Assembly (NCBI GenBank): GCA_029834535.1
Contig: JAQMWT010000544.1
Location: forward strand, 62,001 to 126,000
Direction: 5' to 3'
DNA: 64,000 nt
DNA from: Chrysophaeum taylorii
Taxonomy: Eukaryota; Sar; Pelagophyceae; Pelagomonadales; Pelagomonadaceae
Of this stretch, positions 39,348 to 49,800 are shown piece after piece. The translations under genes and the position numbers were made by a program. The notes beneath the pieces are model-generated. The model saw only the letters and a program-made list of their open reading frames with translations. It made no database searches and was not told the DNA's origin. Position 1 is the stretch's first letter, and each line of letters opens with the position of its first letter.

Positions 39348-42300
39348 ATGGACGACGCGACCGTCGTCGTCGCGCGCGCAGAATCGTCGAACAAGCCGCC
39401 GCGATGGTGGCGGCCCTGGAGCGACGAAGTTACTTGGCAAGCACAGGCGCGTAAGACGGCAGTCGCGCTCGAAAACGAAACCTTCCTTACGTGGCTCGAC
39501 GGCGCGGGCTACGAAACTGCCAAACTGTCGTTTGGCGCTGTCTGGAGACGCTCGGCGTTCGTAGCCAAGTGGCTGCTTGGGGACGTAGGTCTCGCGCCCG
39601 GCGATGTCGCACTCCTCGCGTACGCGCCTGGGCCAGAATTCTTCGTCGCATTTCTCGCGTGTCTTCGCGCTGGCGTCTTGGCCGTGCCGAATTATCCTCC
39701 GGACCCCGCCAGCCTTGAGCGCGGCCTCGAGAAGCTAGACATCGTGTGCCAGTCCTGCAGCGCCACGGTCGGACTCGTGGATCATACCGTACGCGCGTTG
39801 CGCATCGCCACTCACCTTTGTCGCTCTTCGTGGCCGCGGATCGAGTGGTACAATACCGAGAACCTTGTTTTCGGGGCCGCGGCCGAAGACGACTCGCCCT
39901 TTTTTTTTCTCAAGCATGGCAGGTGATAACAAAGAGCCAGCGTCTAAACTTTTTTATCCCGCAGCGCTCGGCAACGCCTCGTAGAGCTTTCGTCGTCTTT
40001 GGCGCGCAACGAAGACTCGACGGAAGAAGAAAAAACCGCGCGTCGAGTACTCGCGCCTAAAAACATCCTCCGAGCCCAACGCTGTAAGAGTGGTAGCGAC
40101 ATCGACCAAGCACCCTCGGGTGCCATTGCCTTCCTGCAATTCGCGCCTGGATCCACGGGGTGCGTTATTCGCCGGCCCCAAACTACTATCATCACTCCCG
40201 CAGGGACCCCGAGGGCGTCATGATTTCGCACCGCAACATCTGGCACAATCTCAACGAAATTTACTTGCCTGCGCAGCGCCGATCCCTCGACGTCCGGTTG
40301 GGCGAGACCAAAAGCAGCCGTTTGCACAATCTCCACGGCTTTACGACGACGACGACGACGACAGAGCGCGTCGTGGCGGTGTCGTGGCTCCCGCAGTTCC
40401 ACGACACTGGCTTGATGCTCATGCTGGTTGGGCCGTTTTGCGCCGGCTACCACATGATCAACTTCTCGCCGCTATCCTTCCTCGCGGACCCACTGATGTG
40501 GATGCGCGCGATATTTAGACATCGCGCTCTCTGGACCCACCGCGGCGCCAGACTTTAGCTATCAGCTTTGCACGAAAAGGGCCGCACGTGCCGACGTCAG
40601 CAACATCGACCTCAGTTGTGTAGTTTATCTGGTTGGAGGGGCTGGTCAGCGGTGCGTGCCATCGTTTCTCCGAGAATTCGCAGCTTGTTTCGCGGTCCGC
40701 TGCAACCTGCGCGACGACGGTAACGGCAACATCTTCGTGCCAAATTATGGCCTGGCTGAGCACGTGGTCGCTACGTGCGGGGAGGCCGAAGGGCTCGTTT
40801 TGTGGCGGCGGCGGCCAGACCTCGCCTCGTGCGGCTCCGACTTCCAGATCGACCTCCGCATCGTCGACGCGGAAACCCGACGCGTCGCGCCCGACGGTAC
40901 TCGTGGCGAGCTGTGGTTGAGCTCTGGCTCGGTGGCCCAGGGCTACTGGGGCAAACCGGATCTAAGCAAGGAAACCTTCCACGCCCAACTCGAACCGGAC
41001 AATGGCCATTCGTACCTGAGGACTGGAGACGAGGCATTCATCGAGGACGGCCATCTCTTCCTTCGTCTGCGGTCGAATCAAAGACGCGATCATCATCGGC
41101 GGCGAAAATTACTACAGCGATGACGTCGAACTCGCGGCGGCGACCAATGCCTTGGCCGTGAGACCGGGATGTATTGCGGCCTTTGCCATCGATGGCGCTG
41201 ACGATAACGAGCGCTTGTGCATCGTGCTCGAAGTCCGCGATACAGCAACGTCTGAATGCGAGACCCTCGCGTCGATGCTCACAAAACGTGTTCACAAAGC
41301 CGTCGGCCTGCGACCGCATCGCATCGTATTCATCATCAAGCAGAAAACAAACTATTTTGAAGACCACGAGCGGAAAGCTTCGACGTCGAGCGATTCGTGA
41401 TGCGCTGCTCGCGGGAGAGCTAAGCGTCATCTTTGATTCAAATCCGACTCTCGGCGGGAAAACACAGCAAATTGCCAAGACATCCGGTGGAGACGACATC
41501 ACCGCTGCTGCTGCTGCTGATGTCACAGAAATATTTACCGGCGTCTTCGAATGGCTCGCCGGATTCTCCTTTATGGATGATGAAAATGTCGAGTCTTCGA
41601 ACTCATCGCTCGAGCCGCGCGCGCACCCGCGCGCTGGCGACACCGACGACCAACATGCAGGCATCGATGCTACAGTCTCTTCGACAACGCAGAATATGCC
41701 CGACGATAATTTTAGTTCCTGTTCGCTGGGTGACGGATGGCTCGACGCGATCCGCTCGCGCGTGACAGCAGACCACTCGCTGCAACTTTACTACGACGAG
41801 GATTGGAGCGCAAGTTTGATCATCATCTTGGAGGACCACCACCACCCTATTTTTCGGGCCTAGTCACAAACGAGCACGCTTCTTTCGACACCAGCAAGAG
41901 CACGGCGGGATCGACGGCGCCGTTGATGAATCACTCAGCTACTTCCTCCCTCGTTGCCTCAACCGCCGACGTCGTTCTTGGGGAGTACGCGGCGGCGGTG
42001 CCGACAGAAACACTCGAGACAGCCGTGCGTCGAGCACAAGTTGCGTACGTACAGACCACACTGTTGCGAATCCTCGCATCCACGGTAGACGACGAAATCG
42101 AATGCGAGAATATGTCCGTCGCACATCTGGGACTATCGTCGCGAGACGCGCTAAGCGTGCAAACTCGGTTGCAGCAGCAGGAATCAATTGTCTGTGGAAG
42201 TGCATTTCAGCGCACTCATGGATCCAAAGCTTACTATTGCTGAACTGGCCGGCGAAATTCACCGCATTGCACGCGGGCAAGATGATGATGAGAAGTCGCT

Positions 42301-44958
42301 TGCAATGATTGTCCCACTCCCAGACGGCAAGGATCTCGGGTCTACCGCGGAACTGCCGCAGTGGGTCGTCGACGTGGTCCAGGCCCTGTCGGTGATTGTT
42401 TGTTGTCGTCGTCTTGGTATCGATCGCGCTCATTCCAGCGTATCATTTCGGACACTGGGTGCAATGGCGGACCAAGCTGATCTGCTCAACGCGCGTTGAG
42501 ATTCGGCGCGACAATAACGCACCGTGGTCGCACGTCAAGGTTGTCGGGACAGATCGCGTTTACACTCATGGTCTGTTGCTGCCGTTGGTTATCCCTCTTT
42601 TCATGGTGTCGCTCGCGGCGATAAGCATTCTGTCAAAATGGCTCGTGATCGGTCGCTACAGAGTCGGGACAACGCGTCGAGGAACAGCGTACTTTTTGCG
42701 CTGGTGGTTTTTGTTGATCGTCTTCTCGACCAGTACAGCTTGTGGGTTGGCGTCTTTATCTATGACACGCTGCTGACAAACGTCTTGTACGTAGTGATGG
42801 GCGCGCAGATCTCTGTTCGTGCGTCCGTCGAGGTTCTGCTGCTTCGAGAATTCGATCTCATCTCAATCGGGGACCACGCGCGAGCGAGCGGCTTGCGTTA
42901 CACTCGCATGTTCGAGCCCAATAAAGGCATGCGCTTCGCGCGCGTCGTCATCGAATCCCACGCAAAGGTCGAGTCAACGGCGGTCCTTATGCCGGGCTGC
43001 ACGCTCGAGCACGGCGCTCTTCTGGACCACGGCGCGGCAACAATTCGCGGCCAGCTTCTTGCCTCTAATTGCGCGTATCGATCGAGCCCGGCGCAGTTGG
43101 TTGCGAACAATTTCGCGAACGTCGTCGTCGACGCGCCGTTGCCTTCCAATACCTTTTGCTTCTTCTTCGAGCTTGCGAAGCTGGTGACGCTCTCGTCCTA
43201 CCTTTACGGATCACTGGTTGGGTCTAACCTGCTGCTAGAATATATTTTGCAGCAGCAGCAGCAGCTTGATTGGTGGTACTCGTGGCGCTTTCGATATCGC
43301 GAGCTGATTTATTTTATTGTGGGCTATTTCCTCGCGATGTTTGCCTCGGCAGGTTTTGGAGTTGTCTTTTTGAAGTGGCTGCTCGTCGGCCGGCTGCGTC
43401 CTGGGACGGTGCGCCGGTCCGAAGACTGGACGTAGCGATTGCGGACGTGGTTCATCGAGTGGATTTGGTATCGCGTTCTGGCATCATTAGGGTCTATGGT
43501 ATGGGAAGAAAACGGATTGCTCAGCATGGTGTTGATAAAGACGCTAGGCATGCGCGTGCAGTTAACGGCAAGCGTGGCGAGCGTGTTTTTCTTCTCGCCA
43601 ATCGAAGCGGACCTGATCGAGGTAAACGAGACAGCGTTCGTCATATCACAAAAAAGCATGTCGCGTCGTTTATATTTGTATCTACCGCGAAGTAGTTAGC
43701 TAATGACACTCTCGGCACGTCTCAGGTCGGCAAATTCGCAACGCTATCCGGTCACGCCATTTCGTGCAAAGGCGCAACTGGAGAGTACAAGATGGTCAGA
43801 ATTGGGACACGCGCACAAGTTGGCTATCGCTCGCGACTCAATGCCGGCGTGATCATCGAAGATGACGCAGTTGTGGGACATCAAACGGTGGTGCCCGAGG
43901 ACTTTGTCGTCCAAACGGGATCGACCTACTTTGCTTCTAGGGTATTTCATCGCCGCCGCCGCCGCCGCCGCAAGGTCGTCGTCGACGGCGAAGATATATT
44001 TTCCACGCCCAAAGCTCGCTACGTGGTCACAGCAGCAGGACTCCAGCAATCTCTTTTGCGTGGTGTGGTCCTATTCTTGCTCAGCTTTGTCGCGCTCATT
44101 CCCGCGTACGAGCGTGCTGTTCTTATTTTTTACAACAAGGCAAACTACTTCAAATCTGACTACTACAACCGCGGATTTCGTGTCAGCGATACCGGTTGCG
44201 TCCGAGCGTGGCGACCTCCAGTCGCACGCACTCGGGCGCTCCTGCTCGTTGGGCCCATCGCCCTCGTGGCCTACGCGTCGATGGCCATGGTTTTTCGTTC
44301 GTGGCAGAGGTGGTTAATATTGCACGACTGGAAAAACGCAAACGCGTGGCCACTTTGGCGAAGATTCGCATACATGGACTACCAGCAGACTTTCTTTGGT
44401 CTTTGCGGACACGTTATGGTTCTAATCCGCGGCAGTCGAATTGCCAACGCGCACATGCGCGTGTTCGGAGCAGAGGTTGCCGCGACAGCATTCGTGAATA
44501 GTGCGTACTTTATGGAACCACCGTTGCTGACTAGCGGCGCCGACGCCGTCGTCGACGAGCACTCTGTGAATTTTGCTCACGTAGTGAACCAGAGTCTTCT
44601 AAATTTCTTCATTTTTGAAAAAAAAAAGCATTTCTTCTAAAGCTGTGGTGATTAATTATTCTTGAGTGGTACAAGAGGTGTGAACTCGGCTGACGATTGT
44701 AAGCAACAGGTCTATGCGCACAGGAAGCTCACATTCGAGAAGAAGGTTATCGGCAGAGGCGCGATTTTGCATCCGGCAACCATTACGTGGGCTGGCGACG
44801 TCGTTCCCGCCGGCGTTATCTTAGGCCCCAAAGCGCAACTCGGCCGCCATAGTACGTACGGCTATCCGCCAGGATCGTATCTCCAAGGGTGCCCGGCCAA
44901 AGACTACACGACGCTCTTCTACTACGGTTCTTCTCCTGTCGTGCACGATTCTCCATAA
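39348..44958 (+). pseudogene. Fatty-acyl-AMP ligase - ACP - membrane hexapeptide (NRPS terminal domain-like) synthetase, copy 1, disrupted
   Basis: Exons 39348-39922, 39965-40159 and 40204 onward are joined by 42- and 44-nt introns that restore FLQFAPGSTG-DPEGVMISHRNI. FAAL motifs: FVPNYGLAEHVV, YLRTGDEAF, GGENYYSDD and KTTSGKLRRRAIRD (to about 41450). An ACP follows (VAHLGLSSRDAL, about 42110-42160, Ser for phosphopantetheine). Then membrane spans alternate with left-handed beta-helix repeats (VSLAAISILSKWLVIGRYR, AQISVRASVEVLLLREFDLISIGDHA, VLMPGCTLEHGALLDHGA), as in TIGR02353/epsilon-poly-lysine synthetase C-termini. Damage: an extra C near 40535, a CTTC insertion near 41070, indels near 41345, 42180 and 42700, and TGG to TAG at 43433-43435. 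It may once have activated and transferred an acyl or amino-acyl group at a membrane. Confidence 0.75.
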
Positions 44959-45376
44959 TTAATTAATTAATTAATTATACACGCGTGTGGAGCAGGCTGC
45001 GGACTTGCTCGAAAATCATAGCTTCGTCATCACCAGACCTCATAGTAGGGTATAATAATAATAAGTTTGTCGTTAAAGGTCGACTGCTAAGAGGGGGGTG
45101 TGTGTGGGGGGCATGAAGGATGTGGGTGGTTAATAATAAGTTTGTCTTTTAATGTCGACTGCTAATAATAAGAAGTTTGCCATATTCTCGCACGTCGTCG
45201 TATCCTATGCATCCCCCTGTACCCTAATGACAGTTGACCGACTGACGTGAAGAAGAAGAAGAAGATATGTATCGGTGGTAGATAGTAATTATTACGATAC
45301 CCTTTTGGTAAAGTTTCGTTTCGTTTCGTTGCGTTTCGTTTCTTTCGGCGTTAGCTGCAATAAAATCTTCCAAGAG
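44959..45376. other. Intergenic, AT-rich simple repeats
   Basis: Starts with (TTAA)n at 44957-44978 and holds a repeated AATAATAAGTTTGTC(G/T)TT phrase (about 45055 and 45133). A (TTTCG)n stretch at about 45316-45345 lies just before the channel gene. No gene is seen. Confidence 0.4.
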
Positions 45377-46813
45377 ATGGAGGATACGTGGTCTAAGGAC
45401 GAAAAGGTCGCGGCGCTAGTGCGGGCGAGGTTGCGAAAGAGGCCGGGGCTCGCCGCAAAGGTCGTGCTGTCGCTGCCGCCCGGCGCGAATGCGCTCGCGC
45501 TGGGGCTGTGCGGCGCGACTTCGTTGGTGCTCGAGCTCGGCGAAGAGTTTTATCCGCATATCATCGACAATGCCCGGCAGGCGGTGCTCGCGGCCGGAAC
45601 GATCCCTGCGACGGTGGTGTGGTGTCTGTTCGCGCTGAGGGTTGCGTTGGTGGCGGCCAATCGCAGCCTCGACGCCGAGTTTGGCAGCCCTCGAACTGCT
45701 TCGGCGTACGCCGTGTGGGGCCTCGTGTTCTGCGTTGCCCTCGAGAGGTTGCGGTACGCCGGAGCAGTCGAAAGCGCCAAGCTGTTGCTGTACGTGGGTG
45801 CTGCGGCGCAACCAGTCGTCACGGCCACGTTTCTGAGAGCCGCGTGGAAGACGAGGGCGCGCGTCGAACCGTACTGGAGTCCGGCCGTCTGCAACGCCGT
45901 AGTCGTTGCCCTCGTTGGCAACTCCGTGTTGCAGTGTCACCCGGTCGTCGTGATCTCCTTTGCTTTGAGCCTACCGGCTGTCTGCCTCGTCGTGCCGCCG
46001 CAGCTCTGGGTGATCATGGTGCGCGATCCTGGCGAAACGGCTTCGGCGGGCGTCGCCGCCCTCCAGGCCGCACTCTCGGCGATGGCCTTGACCGCGGGGA
46101 ATTTGAAGCGATCGGGGTTTTTCGAAACGTGCGCGCCCTCTTTGAAATTCGTCGACGACCTCTACCTGGGCCTAGTCGCCGCGAGTTTCCTCGTCTTCTG
46201 GTGCACGGTCTACTCGGTCTACAAACGTCGCGGGACTATTTTCCGCAAGTTTGGTGTCGACTTTGCCGCCTTTACCTTTCCCACGTGCACCTCTGCGATG
46301 AGTGCCCTCACCTTTTCCAAAATCACCTCCTCCTCTGATTGGGCGAGGTTGCCGCGTCGCCTTCTTCGCGTCTACGCGGTCGGCTTGGGCCTCGCGGCGC
46401 TCGCGATCACGTTGGTCGTGTTCGCGGGTCTCCTCTTCAACGGGCTCGTCCACACTTGGGCTCTCGTCTCCTCCGAGGCCGAGGCTGAGGCCGCGGACCT
46501 CCCCGACGACCTCGAGTGCGGCGGCGACACCGCGTCGGCGGGAAACACCGTCACGTTGCCGCCGCGAGACGAGGAGGAGGGAAGGACGGAGCTGCCGCAA
46601 CAAAATGACGGCCGCCACGCCAAGGCCCTCCTCGCCCTCTTCGAGGACGATGATGGTTGCGAAGGGGGGATACCGGTATCAGCAGCAGCAGCGGCAAGAG
46701 CCGAGGAGGAGGAGGAGGAGGAGGAGGAGGAAGTCCCCTCAACAACAACAACAAGAACAACAACAACAACAACAAGAACAAGAACAACAAAGGTGGAGGA
46801 AGAAGGGTCTTAG
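45377..46813 (+). CDS. SLAC1/TehA-like anion channel or dicarboxylate transporter
   Basis: 478 residues from ATG 45377; an upstream in-frame extension has no ATG. About ten hydrophobic spans are present. Segments resembling the TDT/SLAC1 family: LPPGANALALGLCGATSLVLELG (span 1, with the family's G.gt pattern), AAGTIPATVVWCLFALRVAL, PYWSPAVCNAVVVALVGNSVL, and PPQLWVIMVRDPGETASAGVAALQAALSAMALTAGNL. The C-terminal tail is cytosolic, acidic and repeat-rich (Glu run, then Thr/Arg repeats from ACA/AGA triplets). In plants and fungi such proteins move malate, nitrate, chloride or sulfite across the plasma membrane. The substrate here is unknown, and the family call rests on pattern rather than a diagnostic residue. 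Confidence 0.6.
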   Translation: MEDTWSKDEKVAALVRARLRKRPGLAAKVVLSLPPGANALALGLCGATSLVLELGEEFYPHIIDNARQAVLAAGTIPATVVWCLFALRVALVAANRSLDAEFGSPRTASAYAVWGLVFCVALERLRYAGAVESAKLLLYVGAAAQPVVTATFLRAAWKTRARVEPYWSPAVCNAVVVALVGNSVLQCHPVVVISFALSLPAVCLVVPPQLWVIMVRDPGETASAGVAALQAALSAMALTAGNLKRSGFFETCAPSLKFVDDLYLGLVAASFLVFWCTVYSVYKRRGTIFRKFGVDFAAFTFPTCTSAMSALTFSKITSSSDWARLPRRLLRVYAVGLGLAALAITLVVFAGLLFNGLVHTWALVSSEAEAEAADLPDDLECGGDTASAGNTVTLPPRDEEEGRTELPQQNDGRHAKALLALFEDDDGCEGGIPVSAAAAARAEEEEEEEEEEVPSTTTTRTTTTTTRTRTTKVEEEGS

Positions 46814-46868
46814 GATAAACTTATAAGTAATAAAAGGCAGCAAGGCGGACGGACCTAATGAATGATAA

Positions 46869-49800
46869 CTAGACGAGGTAGTCCCCCGTGGTGAGGATGT
46901 CCGCGAGGGCGTCGTGCTGGTCCTGGGTAAAGAAGGGCTTGATGAAGTCCCAGGTGTCGGCGTGGGTTCTCTTGAATTCGGCGTAGGTGGCTTTGACGGC
47001 GTCCTTGACGGCGGCCGCGTGGTGTCTCTTTGAATCGCTGGCGGCCGCGGCGGCGGCGGCGTTCGAGTGCTGGGCGAGGACGACGAGGGCGCGGGGGACG
47101 TGGGGGGGAACGTCGTAGGGAAAGGCGAGGACCGAGGCGCCGAGGGCCTGGACCGCGCCGATCCGGAGCTCGCCGCTGTTTTTGTTGGATTTGCTGTTGT
47201 TGTTGTCTGGAAGCAAAACGGTCGCGTTCTCGAGGCAGGTTTCTGCGAGGGACGCGGTCGGCGAGGCGGAGATGATGGCGGCGAGCGAGGCGCAGGCGGC
47301 GTCGCGGACTTCGGAGGCGTCGTCCGAGGCGAGACGGAGCAGGGCGTTCGTGGCGGCGGCGCGGTCTTCGGGCGCGAGGAGAAAGGCGTGTCGGGCCGCG
47401 AAGGCGCCGAGGAAGGCGGCGACGGCGGCGCGAGCGCGCCACTTGGGGTGTCGGCGCGCCTCGGCGAGCGCCTCCGCGAGCGCGCGGAGGCTGGAAGCGT
47501 CCGGCGGGCCGCGGGCAGCGTGCATGACGGCCGAGATCGTCGCCGTCGCGAGGGCTCGGTGGTCTTCGTCGGGATCGGCCAGGCCGTCGAGCGCGCACGC
47601 CAGCAAGCCCGCGACGACGCGGAATTCGCCGTCGCGCGCCGCGTGTCGCGCCCACGCGAAGGCCGTCTCCCGGCGTCGCCTGTCGACGACTCGGAGGAGA
47701 CTCGCGAGGTCTTCTACGCCCAGAACGGCGCCGAAGGGCACCGCGCCGCCCGCTAGGGCCCCGAGGCACTGGCCGATTCTTTCCCGCACGGCCGCGTACT
47801 CGTGGTCGACCGCGTCGAGGAGCAAAGGTTTCAGCCGCAAGCCTAGGGCGGCAGAGGACGGCGCCGACAGTTCGTAGAGGACCGAGGGCGCGACCGCGAG
47901 AGCCTTGGCCGTCTGCGCCCAGTTGCCTTCCGACGAAGAGCTCGCGCTCAAGAGGGACGCCCAGTCGCGCGTCAGGAGGCGTAGCAGGTCGCTCGCCGCG
48001 AGCGCGTCGGCCGCCTTGCCGCCGCCCGCGTACCGGACCGCGTCTGCCCAGCACAACGCGTGATCGGGGCTCGAGCCGCGCAGCGCCTTGCGGATCGTCG
48101 GATAAAAAGACGCCGTCTCGAGCCCGCGGCGAAGCTGCACGCGGAGGGCTCCCGCCCAGACCTCGGCGGCGGCCGCGCAGGCCGCGCCGCGCTCCGAGGC
48201 CAGGGCGCGCTCGATGCACGCGTCGGCCGCGCGCGAGAGGCGCTCGGGCGACGCCCCCGACAACCGCACCAGGCGCTTGATGAACCGCGCGTGGCGAGAC
48301 CGGAACCCGCGCGACGAGTAGGGGGCCATGCTCTTGGGGAAGACCGCCCACGGCTCCGAGTGACGCGCCTCGCGGACCAGCGCCTCGACGATGGGCGAGG
48401 AGGCGCGAGTCGCCTCGTCGTCGTCGCGCGCGCGTTCGCGACGGTGTTCTCTCTGCAGCGCCGAAACCAAGCCGTTCAGCCGCGAATCCTCCTCCTCGTT
48501 ATCGGAGAAGAACGCCCGAAACAGAAGAAGATCTTCGTCAGCGTTGTTGTTTGTTGTTGCTTTTTCTTCGTAAGAAGCGACCCAGCGCATGAGCGCCGCC
48601 AGCGCGAGCCTTGGCAGCGGCTCGTCGTCGGACTTGGCCGCGTTCTCCAGCACGAAGGGGACGAGGTCCGAGGTCACGGCCGCGGACGCGGCGTGCGTCG
48701 CGACGAAAGCCGCGACGAAGCGGTGGCGCCAGTGGCTCGCGGGGTCGACCGCGCGCGCGAGCGCGCGGCGCGCGAGGGTCGGGGCGTCGGCAGGCGGCCG
48801 GCAGTGGCGGGCAGCGTAGGCCGCGACCACCGCGTCTAGCCTGTCGGCGACCTCGTCGCGGTCGTCGACGGGCAGACACGAGATCGTCGAATCGAGGTCG
48901 ACCGCCTTCTCGCACAACGCTCCCGAGAGCTTTTCGTCAGACGTCAGCTTCCGGACGGCGGCGCGCGAGGTCAGGAAGCCCGCCGCCCCCAAAAGAACTG
49001 GCGCGGGTTTGTGAGGAGAGAGCCAGGACACCGCCGTCCCGAGGCGGGGCTTCAAAGCCCACGAATACAAAGGCCAGCACGCGTCCAAGACGTCGAGGGC
49101 CGCGTTCCTCACGTCGGCGTAAAAGTGGGTCGCGAGCTCGAGAACTTTCTGGAGCATTTTTTCGTACAACGCTGCCGTACTCCGGGATTTAGAGATTCTC
49201 CGAACGTCGCGGTGCGCCGCGTCGAGGCTCCTCGCCCAAGAATGCACCATCGCGCGCTCGATTTGGTCGTCGCGGCCGCGGGGTTCGGCGCGTCGCTCGA
49301 GGCGCGCGAGCTCGCGGGTGGCCGCGTCCACCCCCAAGGCGCGGCGCCGCGCGCGAATGGCCGCGACCGAGGCGCGCGCGCGGTACGCGTGGACCGACCG
49401 CCGGAGCGCCAGCAAAACCCGCGCCGCTTTCAGCGCCGACCTCGCCACCTTGGGGTCGTCCATCGCGTCTTCGTTCTCCATCGCGTTCAGAAGAAGCGCG
49501 ATCGCCGCGGATCGCGAGAGCCCCCGCGCCACGAACCCGGCGTGGAGGGGCGACGACAGATGATGATCACCCCCACCATCATCATCATCATCACCACCAT
49601 CCTGGTGGTGGTCTCCGAGAGCCGAACAGGCGCCGCGCGCGCCGTGCGTGAGCTGGCGGAGCGCGCGCACCCGCTCGTGCGCGGTCGTTCGAGACGAGGA
49701 GGACGACGACGCTTGCCGCAGGGGCGCGAGCGCGAACCTGTCGACGAGGCGCGCCGCGGCCGCGACCGCATCTTCGGTGGGTTCGATCCACTCGAAAACT